A stretch of 64,000 nt of DNA from contig NZ_CP111121.1 of the NCBI RefSeq assembly GCF_026314945.1, positions 3,410,001 through 3,474,000 of the forward strand, read 5' to 3'. Source of the DNA: Chryseobacterium fluminis (GTDB lineage: Bacteria; Bacteroidota; Bacteroidia; Flavobacteriales; Weeksellaceae). The position numbers and the translations under genes are program-made. The notes under the pieces were generated by a model that was not told where the DNA came from, did no database searches, and saw only the letters and a program-made list of their open reading frames with translations. Numbering within the stretch: the first letter of the stretch is position 1; every line of letters begins with the position of its first letter. This document shows positions 8,827-17,270 of this stretch, piece by piece.

Positions 8827-9495
8827 CTATTTTGTTTTTCTCGTCATGATCCAGTCGGAACTGATGAGGTTATAAATTTTTTGAATATCCTTCAGTATTT
8901 TTTCGAAGTCGATATCCAGATCAATAATTTTACCTGTCCTAAGATCAAACACCCACCCGTGAACAACAGGATATTCTTCTAAAATATACCGCTCCTGCAC
9001 ACAGGCCATTTTAATAACATTGATGCACTGCTCCTGAACGTTTAGTTCTACCAGTCTGTCATAGCGCCTGTCTTCATCTTCAATAGCGTCTAATTCTGCC
9101 TGGTGCAATCGGTAAACGTCTCGGATGGTTCTCAGCCAGGGATTCAGCAATCCCATATCCTGAGGGGTCATCGCTGCTTTTACTCCTCCGCAGTTGTAGT
9201 GCCCGCACACAATAATGTGTTTTACTTTCAAATGTTCTACAGCATACTGGATAACCGCTGTGGAGCTCATATCCAGGGTATTGACTACGTTAGCGATATT
9301 TCTTGTAACAAAAACTTCGCCCGGCTGTGTGCCCATTAATTCTTCAGCGGTGACTCTGCTGTCCGAACATCCGATATACAGATAATCCGGATTTTGAGTT
9401 TTGGCTAAATCTTCGAAGAAAGTGGGATTATTGGCAACTTTGGATTCTACCCATTTTCTGTTGTTTTCAAAAATAACTTCGTACGATTGTGACAT
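8827..9495 (-). CDS. Beta-class carbonic anhydrase, 222 residues (Can-like)
   Basis: Active-site residues are Cys43-x-Asp45-x-Arg47 in 'LYIGCSDSRVTAEELMG', and His99 with Cys102 in 'VCGHYNCGGVKAAM'. Segments such as 'GEVFVTRNIANVV', 'NPWLRTIRDVYRLH' and 'VHGWVFDLRTGKI' match the classical bacterial Can type, distinct from the paralogue at 6092. It has no signal peptide and is cytoplasmic. A -7 box lies 79 bases upstream at 9574. It is the first gene of the minus-strand carbon cluster. It likely supplies bicarbonate for carboxylases. Confidence 0.95.
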   Translation of the reverse strand: MSQSYEVIFENNRKWVESKVANNPTFFEDLAKTQNPDYLYIGCSDSRVTAEELMGTQPGEVFVTRNIANVVNTLDMSSTAVIQYAVEHLKVKHIIVCGHYNCGGVKAAMTPQDMGLLNPWLRTIRDVYRLHQAELDAIEDEDRRYDRLVELNVQEQCINVIKMACVQERYILEEYPVVHGWVFDLRTGKIIDLDIDFEKILKDIQKIYNLISSDWIMTRKTK

Positions 9496-9834
9496 ATAAA
9501 AAATTTAAAGTGTTACAATTATTTATATCGTGTAAATTATTTCCAAATTCAATAGACCAAATCAATAATTCTACAAAAATATAATTTTTAGTGAAAGTGT
9601 AATCACTTTTAACAAAGTTTAATATTAAAGTATGTTTAAAATCATACGAATTTAAGCTTTAAAAAGCGATATCCTTGATGTTGTCTGTCCTTTTTTAAGT
9701 TTTTGATAGCCCTTATTCTTAAAAAGCCAGTATAAAATTACAAACAATGGGTGAAAAAACCAATATCCTGACGCAATTTAAGGAATAGTAATATTTAAAA
9801 CTTTTTATTGATGCCTTATCAGTTTTTCGGAATT
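9496..9834. other. 339-bp intergenic region upstream of the carbonic anhydrase gene
   Basis: The region is AT-rich and contains no credible coding frame. The only motif I can support is the minus-strand promoter box at 9574. I see no clear hairpin terminator for the gene at 9835. Confidence 0.6.
9574..9581 (-). promoter_or_regulatory. -7 box TATTTTTG for the carbonic anhydrase cluster
   Basis: The plus strand reads CAAAAATA, an exact minus-strand TAnnTTTG. It lies 79 bases before the ATG at 9495, pointing toward that gene. Confidence 0.5.
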
Positions 9835-10386
9835 TTATATCTTATGATTAATATATCCTTCCGTAGCATTTTCAGATTCGTATATTTTTCCCGGGTTTCC
9901 CATAACCACTGAATTGGGGGGAACGTTAAAATTAACATAAGAATTCGGAGCAATCAGAACATTATTTCCAATGGTTATTCCGCCCACAATCACTGCGTTG
10001 GCTCCGATCCAGACTTCATCCCCGATGGTAGGGACGCCCTGGTTTTTCCCGCGGTTCTGTTGTCCGATGGTAACTCCCTGGGCAATATTGCAGTTCTTTC
10101 CTATGATAACTTTGGGATTAATAACTAAACTTCCCCAGTGTCCCAGATAGAAACCGGCCCCTATTCTGGTTTCCGGATAGATCTGGAAGCCGTATTTTAT
10201 CTGATAATGCCTTAAAACCAATTTCCAGAATATTCCTGATACGGGCTTTCCCTGATATTGTTGGGCTTTCCTCAGAACATAAATGAAATGAAGATTCGGA
10301 TTGATGCATTTTGTCCAGACCCGGGTGCCGGAAAGCCATTGTCCGCTTTCCCGGTAAAAATCCTTTTGAATGATGGAATATTTCAT
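9835..10386 (-). CDS. Serine acetyltransferase-like hexapeptide acyltransferase
   Basis: The 183-residue protein has the left-handed beta-helix fold of CysE-type acyltransferases. An N-terminal helical part is followed by hexapeptide repeats from about residue 75 ('TRIGAGFYLGHWGSLVINP', 'IGKNCNIAQGVTIGQQ', 'IGDEVWIGANAVIVGG') and a terminal 'VVMGNPGKI'. The 'GHWGSLVINP' and 'QGVTIG' segments follow the serine acetyltransferase pattern, but such proteins in polysaccharide loci often O-acetylate sugars. It lies at the left edge of the polysaccharide locus, so a glycan role is more likely than cysteine synthesis; this is inference. Confidence 0.8.
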   Translation of the reverse strand: MKYSIIQKDFYRESGQWLSGTRVWTKCINPNLHFIYVLRKAQQYQGKPVSGIFWKLVLRHYQIKYGFQIYPETRIGAGFYLGHWGSLVINPKVIIGKNCNIAQGVTIGQQNRGKNQGVPTIGDEVWIGANAVIVGGITIGNNVLIAPNSYVNFNVPPNSVVMGNPGKIYESENATEGYINHKI

Positions 10387-10412
10387 TATTTTTTATATAT
10401 TTAACAAAACCA

Positions 10413-10420
10413 CAAATGTA
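10413..10420 (-). promoter_or_regulatory. -7 box TACATTTG upstream of acyltransferase gene 10386
   Basis: The plus strand reads CAAATGTA, which is TAnnTTTG on the minus strand. It sits in the 35-bp divergent gap and abuts the ATG of the plus-strand gene at 10422. Confidence 0.5.
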
Positions 10421-10421
10421 A

Positions 10422-11576
10422 ATGAAAAAAAGAGAAATCATATGGATTTTAATTCCTATGTTGCTTGTATGCAATACACTTGTTTATCTGATGTTTGAAG
10501 AGGATTACCAAGGGATTGGAACAGGAACAACGACGGACAGCAGATTTTATATTGAAATTGCCGACAGCCTTCCATACCTTAAAGAAGCTCTTTTTCCGGT
10601 TCTTTATCCCATTGTAATCAGCATAGTAAATTTTTTAATTGATGATTATTATGTCTCAACTAAAGTGATTGGCTTTATGGTGATTGTTTTCTGCTATGCT
10701 TTTACCTATTACAAGAATTTTTTCTGGAAAGAGTTTTGGGGATTACTGGCATTTCCGGTAATGACGAGAATCTACATCTTTTCACTTGCTGAAATTATAT
10801 TACTGCCATTGCTTATTTTACTTGTTTATTTAAATCATAATTATTTCAAGGAAAAGATTACTTATAAAAAATATATTTTTTGGAATGCAATTATTCTCGC
10901 GTTACTCTGTATCACGAAATATTCTGCATTTTTTATAATATTTGGCTGCTTTTTTTATTCGGCGGTTCTGTTTTTTTATAATAGAAAGAAATTTACTCCA
11001 TTTTTTGTATCAGTCTTATCAGCATCTGTACTGGTAGGGATCTGTTTGATGATCAATAATATCTGTACTGGTACGCTTGTCGGCCAGAGAACAGGACCTA
11101 TAAAGGATGAAATGAACATCAGGTATTCTTTTTTTAATATCCTTTATGTAATAAATCCTGTTGTTGCCAAAAGAATTATATTAGGATACAAGATAAATTA
11201 TCTTTTACTGTCAGTTTTTGACTTTTTTATATTGTTAATTTACTTTATAATGATCAGGAAGGGATTGAAAAAAGGGAAGGTTATTTGGGAGACAGCATTC
11301 TGTATAACCCTGGGATTTATTTTTCTTGTCTTGACCATTATTTCTTACTTTCAAACCCATATTGATGATCTTAATCCACGGTTATTATTTCCCTATGTCT
11401 TTCTTTTCTTGACAGCCGTTATATTTTCTTCAAAATTGCGAAAGACGGGATATAACATACTTCTTATTATAATAATTTTTAGCCTGATATTATCTTTATT
11501 TAATGGAATCTATGAATTTTCAAAAACCTCTATAATTTTTGAAACAGAATTCTCTAGATTGAAAGGGATGTTATAA
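10422..11576 (+). CDS. Multi-pass membrane protein, probable GT-C type glycosyltransferase
   Basis: The 384-residue protein has roughly ten hydrophobic segments. Its first outer loop contains 'TTTDSRFYIEIADSL' followed by 'LFPVLYPIVISIV', resembling the acidic loop of GT-C transferases that use polyprenyl-phosphate sugars. I cannot name the family. An O-antigen polymerase is an alternative, given the location in a polysaccharide locus. Its last 67 bases overlap the 3' end of the convergent glycosyltransferase gene at 11510. It is very AT-rich and stands alone on the plus strand among minus-strand genes, which suggests separate acquisition. Confidence 0.7.
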   Translation: MKKREIIWILIPMLLVCNTLVYLMFEEDYQGIGTGTTTDSRFYIEIADSLPYLKEALFPVLYPIVISIVNFLIDDYYVSTKVIGFMVIVFCYAFTYYKNFFWKEFWGLLAFPVMTRIYIFSLAEIILLPLLILLVYLNHNYFKEKITYKKYIFWNAIILALLCITKYSAFFIIFGCFFYSAVLFFYNRKKFTPFFVSVLSASVLVGICLMINNICTGTLVGQRTGPIKDEMNIRYSFFNILYVINPVVAKRIILGYKINYLLLSVFDFFILLIYFIMIRKGLKKGKVIWETAFCITLGFIFLVLTIISYFQTHIDDLNPRLLFPYVFLFLTAVIFSSKLRKTGYNILLIIIIFSLILSLFNGIYEFSKTSIIFETEFSRLKGML

Positions 11577-12661
11577 TCCCCGAGTTTATCAGAATAGGAT
11601 ACAAAAGTCTCGGGCCGGGTCAGAGCCTGCTTCATCCCATTGTAAATTCCGTCTTCCGAGTTTTCTACAATTAGTCCCAGCGCGCCATGATCAAGCATCT
11701 CACTGGCTCCGGAAACATCTGTGGAAATAATCTTCTTTTTCAGGGTAATGGCTTCAAATAAAACCGTCGGAAATCCTTCATATCTTGAACTTAAAATATA
11801 AAAATCGGCACTTTTAAAGTACGGGTAGGGGTTATCCGTAAAGCCGAGCATCGTGGCTGTCGAGTCAACGCCAAGGTCTGATTTCAGTTTTTTGATATTC
11901 TCGAAATCATATCCGTCGCCTACAATGAGTATTTTATGTTTTAATCCCTCGTCCAGCAGTCTCTTATGAACCTTCAGCAGCCGGTCGAAACCTTTTTGAG
12001 GGAAAACAGTTCCTACAGAGATAAAGGTGGGAACAGAAGAATCGAAAGTATAATTGATAACCGGTTTTTCAGCCTTTGATAAAAATTCTTCAGTATCCAG
12101 CGGATTATAAATTCTTACAATCTTCTGTTTTTCGGAATTGTCTTTGGCCAGGGCTGAAAATAAATGTTCGATTTTTTCCGAAATAACCATAATTTTATCA
12201 AATCCGAAAAATTTCCGGATCTCAGCATCGGTGTAGCCTTTTACCTGCGAGAGGTCATTATGAATCCAGACGATTTTTTTTGAGCCCGTTAAAGGCGATC
12301 CTAAAATCTCATCGCGCATGCCATGGATGGCTGCAAATTCTATGTCGTATTGTTTATTTTTTAATTTTCTTCTGTACAGAAGTTTCGGAAATCTTTTTAA
12401 TGTTTTTTCATGAAGTACCCGGGTTACTTTCCTCGGAATTTCGTGAGGACGGTTGGTGGTGATCATTTCACCTTTGTGGAGGTACAGTACATTGATCCAT
12501 TCCGGAACTTCAGGTAAGTATTTTCCTGAGTATAGATTTAACAGCAAGTCGATTTCATACTTATCTTCCGGAAGATTCTTTAAAAAGGTGACCAACACTT
12601 TTTCTGCGCCTCCATGTCTTAGGGAACCGATACGGATCAGGATTTTCTTTTTTTTGATCAT
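11510..12661 (-). CDS. GT4 family glycosyltransferase
   Basis: The 383-residue cytoplasmic enzyme transfers a sugar from a nucleotide donor to the growing glycan. It begins 'KKILIRIGSLRHGGAEKV', the usual GT4 opening with the Gly-rich acceptor loop. The C-terminal donor domain includes 'FISVGTVFPQKGFDRLLKVH' near residue 215 and the E-x7-E type segment 'SSRYEGFPTVLFEAI' near 290-305. The donor and linkage cannot be read from sequence. Its start overlaps the acyltransferase gene upstream by 4 bases (ATGA), showing co-translation, and its 3' end overlaps the convergent membrane-protein gene by 67 bases. Confidence 0.9.
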   Translation of the reverse strand: MIKKKKILIRIGSLRHGGAEKVLVTFLKNLPEDKYEIDLLLNLYSGKYLPEVPEWINVLYLHKGEMITTNRPHEIPRKVTRVLHEKTLKRFPKLLYRRKLKNKQYDIEFAAIHGMRDEILGSPLTGSKKIVWIHNDLSQVKGYTDAEIRKFFGFDKIMVISEKIEHLFSALAKDNSEKQKIVRIYNPLDTEEFLSKAEKPVINYTFDSSVPTFISVGTVFPQKGFDRLLKVHKRLLDEGLKHKILIVGDGYDFENIKKLKSDLGVDSTATMLGFTDNPYPYFKSADFYILSSRYEGFPTVLFEAITLKKKIISTDVSGASEMLDHGALGLIVENSEDGIYNGMKQALTRPETFVSYSDKLGDYNIPFNLENSVSKIIEVFENS

Positions 12662-13224
12662 TTCTTTCTTACAGGTTTATAGTTATAGGGAAGATGGTCT
12701 TTGATGTAGGCTTCAAGTTTTGCCCGGTCCGGTTCCAGTTCTCTTGGGTACATGACATTGTTTTCCAGGGCTCTGTCGCCATATTCCTCTATGGTACAGA
12801 TAAATTTTGCAGGAGTTCCCGCATAAACAGAATTGTCAGGCATGCTGGAATTCAATACCGAGCCTGCTCCCAGAATGCAGTTGTCTCCCATCTGGGAACC
12901 CGGAAGAAAAATACAGTTATTCCCGACAAAACAGTTTTTCCCAAGTTTTATCCTGCCGAAATTTCGGGCATCTTCATACTTTTTCATACTGCGGATGACA
13001 TACATCGCACCATCATGATTGATGAATTTGCAACCTGCTGTAATTTTCGTCCGGTCTCCTATTTCAATTAAAAAAGGTTCAGAACCAAAATCCGGAGCTT
13101 CCACGAATATCACCTCTTTCCCGACTCTTAATCCTCTCGCCATGGAAATTCTGATATAAATCTTCTGAATCATCTTCTGATAGGTGGTATGAAGCTTAAG
13201 AATAATGCGGTACAGGAAAATCAT
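12658..13224 (-). CDS. Hexapeptide-repeat O-acetyltransferase
   Basis: The 188-residue protein has left-handed beta-helix repeats over about residues 45-145 ('FLIEIGDRTKITAGCKFINH', 'LGKNCFVGNNCIFLPGSQ', 'MGDNCILGAGSVLNSSMPDN') and the closing 'VYAGTPAKFI'. The His in 'FINHDG' is in the position used for catalysis in maltose/galactoside-acetyltransferase-like enzymes. It is translationally coupled by 4-base overlaps to the GT4 genes on both sides, so it probably acetylates a residue added by one of them. Confidence 0.87.
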   Translation of the reverse strand: MIFLYRIILKLHTTYQKMIQKIYIRISMARGLRVGKEVIFVEAPDFGSEPFLIEIGDRTKITAGCKFINHDGAMYVIRSMKKYEDARNFGRIKLGKNCFVGNNCIFLPGSQMGDNCILGAGSVLNSSMPDNSVYAGTPAKFICTIEEYGDRALENNVMYPRELEPDRAKLEAYIKDHLPYNYKPVRKK

Positions 13225-14384
13225 TGTTCTTTTTTTACTAAGTTAGTCATGATATTTTCAACAGCATCAAAAATTTTCTGATTGTCGAATTGTTTTTCGA
13301 TATCTTTCAGATTATCCGTAATCTGTGAAACCAGCTCAGCATCCGTAATAAATTTCTTCATAGCTCCATACATCTCATCTGTCTCATAATTGATGAGGTA
13401 TCCGTTCTTTTCATGGGTAATCATTTCCGGAATGCCGCCAACATTGGTTGATATAATCGGTTTCTGAAGAATTAAGGTATCAGCTATAATCAATGGCCAG
13501 CCTTCGGACTCTGATGGCAGGATAAAGAAGTCGGCCTGTTTTACATACGGATAAGGATTTATCAGAGATCCCAAAAACTCGAAACTCTGAACGACTCCCA
13601 GACGTTCCGCCTGCTTTTTCAGATTTTCCTTTTCTTCACCATCACCGATAACGATAATATGATGATCAAAACCGTCTTTTAACAGTCTTGCGTGCGCCTC
13701 CATAAGCTTATGAAACCCTTTTCTGCTATGGAGCCTTGCCACAGATACGAAGACCGGCTTATCAGGAAATTCGGGATTGAAAGCGACTGCTTTTTTCTTC
13801 AGCTCCTCAATAGGAATGGCATTTAATATGACCTGGTTTTCAGGAATTTTTAGTTCAGGATAGGTTTCCACTAAAATGTCCCTGGTCTGCTGGGATCCGA
13901 ATATAAAATAGTCAAACTGAGGAATCTGTTTTAGTATTTCAGGAACCAGCGGCTGCAGTTTGGGCAATGTAATGTCGGAATGAAACCATCCTATTTTTTT
14001 TGAATTCTTTTTAAGAGAGTTCAATACCGGGGAAAACGCAGAATAGGTAGTGGCAATTTCCACATCATAATTCTCTTCTAAAAGAACATCCGCCATCTTT
14101 GGATTTCTTAACGCTTTTTTCAGTTTAAGATTTCTGCGGACCAATTGTATTTTTTGTATCAGAGGGTTTTTAGAAAGATCTTCTCTTCCTCCCGTAAGGT
14201 AAACTTTTTTTACATGGGGCGGAAATTCGTCTCTCAGCTCGCCCTGGTTAATATTTAAACAGACAGTGATCTCAAATTTTTCCTTATTGAGGTTGTGGAG
14301 CATGCTTAATATCACTTTTTCCACTCCTCCCATCTCCATGGAACGATGTCTAAAAAGTACTTTAATCTTTTTATGATCTGTCAT
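13221..14384 (-). CDS. GT4 family glycosyltransferase
   Basis: The 387-residue enzyme opens 'KIKVLFRHRSMEMGGVEKVI' and has the donor-domain motifs 'FVSVARLHSRKGFHKLMEAH' near residue 210 and 'LPSESEGWPLIIADTL' near 295-310. It resembles the GT4 at 11510 in layout and probably arose from the same stock. Its ATG shares one base with the stop of the upstream GT2 gene (TAATG), so the two are coupled. Donor and acceptor are unknown. Confidence 0.9.
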   Translation of the reverse strand: MTDHKKIKVLFRHRSMEMGGVEKVILSMLHNLNKEKFEITVCLNINQGELRDEFPPHVKKVYLTGGREDLSKNPLIQKIQLVRRNLKLKKALRNPKMADVLLEENYDVEIATTYSAFSPVLNSLKKNSKKIGWFHSDITLPKLQPLVPEILKQIPQFDYFIFGSQQTRDILVETYPELKIPENQVILNAIPIEELKKKAVAFNPEFPDKPVFVSVARLHSRKGFHKLMEAHARLLKDGFDHHIIVIGDGEEKENLKKQAERLGVVQSFEFLGSLINPYPYVKQADFFILPSESEGWPLIIADTLILQKPIISTNVGGIPEMITHEKNGYLINYETDEMYGAMKKFITDAELVSQITDNLKDIEKQFDNQKIFDAVENIMTNLVKKEQ

Positions 14385-15223
14385 TATCTAAATATTTTTT
14401 GTATTCTGAGTTTAATTTGTTTTTTTATACGGAAGGGAATTTTATTTTGATATTCCAGAAGCTTAAAAATTTCCTGTGGATCCTGATAATCTTCAGGAAC
14501 CGGTATTCCGTTAATTTCTTTTAGATTTCTTCTTTGGATCGCCTCCCAGATAGCCCAGGCATAATAGGCATACGACTTTTGTTTGTTATGGTTCTGAGAA
14601 ATGCCTCCCAGGTGGGCTCTGTATAAATAATCGGTCTGATTGATAAACTGTACCTTACCGACTTCATACATTTTATAGTACAGGTCCTGGTCTTCTGCTA
14701 TTTTCAATTCCGGATTTATTCCGGATGTTTTCATATACACCTCTTTTCTGAATGCTACAAACGGAGCGATCTGTATGGGAAAGTTGAAAAAATACTTTTC
14801 TCCGTTGGGAACCTGCATCGCAGCTTTGAATTCATGCAGAACATTCAGATGCTCGTCACATTTCGCCAAACGGGAATACGTAAGGACGACATCTTTCTTC
14901 TTTTGAAAAACTTCAACAGCGCTCTTCAATGCTTTTGGCTTAATGCAGTCATCAGGGTCCACATAACCACAGACGTCACCGCTGGACCGCACGATAAGCT
15001 CTGATTTTGTAACCCCTACACCATAATTGGCTTCATTTTCGTACAGTTTAAATCTTTCGTCATCTCCGATAATCTGTTTAATAATTTCAACGGAATCATC
15101 AGTGGAACGATCGTCAATGATGATGGTTTCCCAATTTTCATACTCCTGGGAGAGAATAGAATCATAGCAATCTTTAAAGAATTTACCATTATTATAATTG
15201 GCGATTAGAATAGAAAATTTCAT
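14384..15223 (-). CDS. GT2 family glycosyltransferase
   Basis: The 279-residue GT-A fold enzyme opens 'KFSILIANYNNGKFFKDCYD', with 'WETIIIDDRSTDDSVEII' near residue 35 and the metal-binding 'GYVDPDDCIKP' near residue 90. It has no membrane segments, so it acts on the cytoplasmic face. It is the first gene of a four-gene minus-strand operon (14384 to 11510) with a promoter box at 15247. The sugar specificity cannot be assigned. Confidence 0.9.
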   Translation of the reverse strand: MKFSILIANYNNGKFFKDCYDSILSQEYENWETIIIDDRSTDDSVEIIKQIIGDDERFKLYENEANYGVGVTKSELIVRSSGDVCGYVDPDDCIKPKALKSAVEVFQKKKDVVLTYSRLAKCDEHLNVLHEFKAAMQVPNGEKYFFNFPIQIAPFVAFRKEVYMKTSGINPELKIAEDQDLYYKMYEVGKVQFINQTDYLYRAHLGGISQNHNKQKSYAYYAWAIWEAIQRRNLKEINGIPVPEDYQDPQEIFKLLEYQNKIPFRIKKQIKLRIQKIFR

Positions 15224-15246
15224 ACACTTGTGTTAATAAATTTTTA

Positions 15247-15254
15247 CAAATATA
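15247..15254 (-). promoter_or_regulatory. -7 box TATATTTG for the 15223-11510 operon
   Basis: The plus strand reads CAAATATA, an exact minus-strand TAnnTTTG, 23 bases before the ATG at 15223. Confidence 0.55.
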
Positions 15255-15284
15255 ATTATATCTGAAAAGTTACAGAAAAATCTT

Positions 15285-15292
15285 TATTTTTG
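15285..15292 (+). promoter_or_regulatory. -7 box TATTTTTG for methyltransferase gene 15311
   Basis: This exact TAnnTTTG match lies 18 bases before the GTG start. Its last three bases are the TTG at 15290 that could otherwise be mistaken for a start codon, which supports the GTG at 15311. Confidence 0.6.
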
Positions 15293-15310
15293 TGTCTTAA
15301 ATTTAACACA

Positions 15311-16081
15311 GTGAGTGAAATAGTAAGAGTTCTCAAAACGTTCGTTGCGTATCTTAAAAGACCGGATCTTTACCCTGAATTGGGCAGAAAAATTGTTAAA
15401 AACACCGTAAACCGCGGTAACGCTTTTAAAGGAAAGGAAAAAACAAATTCCTGGGCATCTTCCAGATCAATTTCCCAGCAGGAGGCTATAGCCAAGCTTT
15501 TTGGAGCAGACAGCTCTCCTTTCAGATCCGCATTTTCGGATGTTTTAAAACAGTCCGAGCAAAAAGAAAGAGCATGTCCTATTAAAATGGGAGGCCCCGG
15601 CGCTCTGGAATTGATTTATTATTCCTGCGAATTTGCCAATGCTAAGAATGTCGTGGAAACCGGTGTTGCATATGGCTGGTCTTCCCTGGCGGCCTTATTA
15701 TCTCTGGAGAAAAGAGAGGGTACGCTGTACAGTTCGGATATGCCATATCTGGCTCAGGATGGAGATCAGTATGTAGGTTTTGTCGTTCCCGAAAATCTTA
15801 AGCGTTTCTGGAAGCTGTTCCGGTTTGCAGATAAAGAATCTTTACCCAAAATTTTCGCGGACAACGAAACTTTCGATGTAGTGCACTATGACTCTGATAA
15901 AAGTTACAACGGGAGATTATGGGCTTATCATGAATTATATAAGCATCTCAGAAAAGGAGGTGTTTTCATCAGTGATGATATTGGTGACAACTCTGCTTAT
16001 CAGGATTTTTGTGAGGCCAGTGCAATCGATACGGTTGTTGTAGAATACGAAGGTAAATACATCGGGGTGTTTGTGAAATAA
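15311..16081 (+). CDS. Class I SAM-dependent methyltransferase (MTF24 type)
   Basis: I chose the GTG at 15311 (product 'MSEIVRVLKTFVAYLKRP', 256 residues) because the upstream in-frame TTG lies inside the promoter box. The Rossmann part begins with 'NVVETGVAYGWSSLAALLSL' near residue 112, and the C-terminal 'YDSDKSYNGRLWAYHELYKH' and 'GGVFISDDIGDNSAYQDF' are typical of class I/MTF24 methyltransferases. In a polysaccharide locus it may O-methylate a sugar, but the substrate is not evident. It starts the plus-strand block running to 19619. Confidence 0.85.
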   Translation: MSEIVRVLKTFVAYLKRPDLYPELGRKIVKNTVNRGNAFKGKEKTNSWASSRSISQQEAIAKLFGADSSPFRSAFSDVLKQSEQKERACPIKMGGPGALELIYYSCEFANAKNVVETGVAYGWSSLAALLSLEKREGTLYSSDMPYLAQDGDQYVGFVVPENLKRFWKLFRFADKESLPKIFADNETFDVVHYDSDKSYNGRLWAYHELYKHLRKGGVFISDDIGDNSAYQDFCEASAIDTVVVEYEGKYIGVFVK

Positions 16082-16106
16082 TAGATGGTAATGTATTCGA
16101 ATTTTA

Positions 16107-17123
16107 GTGAAAATTAGTCAGATTACATTTACAAGATTTATAGCAGCGATTGCTATTGTCATCTCTCATTTCAGCAAAGATCTGTTTCTGTATAAAATTA
16201 GGTATATCTCCGATATTTTCCTGCGGGCTAATGTCGGAGTGAGTTATTTCTTTATTCTTTCCGGCTTTATCATGATTGTTGCGTATCATAAAAAAGACAG
16301 GATCGTTTATTGGGAATATTACAGAAACCGGTTCGCCAGAATTTATCCTCTGTATGTTGTAGGATTGCTGCTGTTGCTGTTCACCAGATATTCTGATTTT
16401 AGTTTTTATAAAATTCTCTTATATTTATCAGGTCTACAGAGCTGGATTCCCGGTGATGCTTTGATTCTGAATTTTCCGGGATGGTCTATTTCAGTAGAAT
16501 TTCTTTTTTATATGCTTTTCCCTTTACTGTATAATTATTTTTATTCTAAGGGAAATAAAAGCATCTGGATCGGAATAATTCTACTTTGGCTGATTACCCA
16601 GGTGTTTTCGAATCTTTATGTAAACTCCGTATTTTACCAGGGACCGCATACGATAAGCCATGAATTTATTTCGTATTTCCCACTCCTTCATCTTAATGAA
16701 TTTTTAGCAGGTAATCTGGCAGGATTGGTTTTTGTTAAAAATTATAAAAAGATGAAGCTTGACTGGTGGATCATTCTGATTTTTGCTGCCATTTTATTTT
16801 CATTAATAAGTATTCCGCTGAATTTTCATAATGGCCTGATGGGTGTGCTTTTCATTCCTTTGATCTATCTGATTTCCTGCAATACAGGATGGATGACCAG
16901 GATATTTTCATTAAAGCCTATGGAATATTTGGGAGAGATAAGCTATGCAATCTATATTTTACACATTCCCGTTCTATACCTGGTGAGAAAAATTTTATGG
17001 GAAATCATGGGGTTTTTAAAAACCGACATTATTTTTTTAATTTATCTGATCATTTTAATAATTATTTCGGCGGTTTTTTATCAGTTTATTGAAAAACCGA
17101 TGAGAAATTATTTAAAAAAATAA
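16107..17123 (+). CDS. Acyltransferase 3 family membrane protein
   Basis: The 338-residue protein uses a GTG start and has about ten membrane segments. The family signature is present: 'FIAAIAIVISHFSKDLF' with the essential His near residue 20, 'NVGVSYFFILSGFIMIV' near 50 and 'RNRFARIYPLYVVGLLLLL' near 75. These proteins O-acylate (often acetylate) exported or membrane-bound glycans. It begins 25 bases after the methyltransferase gene. It is one of two such genes here; the other is at 30329. Confidence 0.92.
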   Translation: MKISQITFTRFIAAIAIVISHFSKDLFLYKIRYISDIFLRANVGVSYFFILSGFIMIVAYHKKDRIVYWEYYRNRFARIYPLYVVGLLLLLFTRYSDFSFYKILLYLSGLQSWIPGDALILNFPGWSISVEFLFYMLFPLLYNYFYSKGNKSIWIGIILLWLITQVFSNLYVNSVFYQGPHTISHEFISYFPLLHLNEFLAGNLAGLVFVKNYKKMKLDWWIILIFAAILFSLISIPLNFHNGLMGVLFIPLIYLISCNTGWMTRIFSLKPMEYLGEISYAIYILHIPVLYLVRKILWEIMGFLKTDIIFLIYLIILIIISAVFYQFIEKPMRNYLKK

Positions 17124-17142
17124 AACATTAAATAAAAATAGA

Positions 17143-17150
17143 TATTTTTG
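17143..17150 (+). promoter_or_regulatory. -7 box TATTTTTG upstream of the MBOAT gene region
   Basis: This exact TAnnTTTG match lies 24 bases before the small frame at 17175 and about 120 bases before the MBOAT gene. It suggests that transcription restarts here. Confidence 0.5.
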
Positions 17151-17174
17151 TTCAACTTCAACAAACATATACAC

Positions 17175-17243
17175 ATGAGTGAAATAATAATTCCCGAAAA
17201 TGGCTGTGGTCTCAAATCCGTAATGTATGGCCGGAACATATAA
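17175..17243 (+). CDS. Possible 22-residue peptide or gene remnant upstream of the MBOAT gene
   Basis: An ATG at the right distance from the promoter box opens 'MSEIIIPENGCGLKSVMYGR' and stops after 22 codons. It could be a leader peptide, or the beginning of a decayed gene whose remainder was lost when the MBOAT gene was inserted. No family is recognised and there is no ribosome-binding evidence. Confidence 0.25.
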   Translation: MSEIIIPENGCGLKSVMYGRNI

Positions 17244-17270
17244 GTAATAAAATAATTTTAAAAATACTGT

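Noticed and set aside
9835..10386. Housekeeping cysE for cysteine synthesis
   Set aside because: The CysE-like pattern is there, but the polysaccharide setting makes the assignment too uncertain to give the symbol.
15290..15310. TTG start for the methyltransferase gene
   Set aside because: The TTG is part of the TATTTTTG promoter box; the GTG at 15311 fits better.
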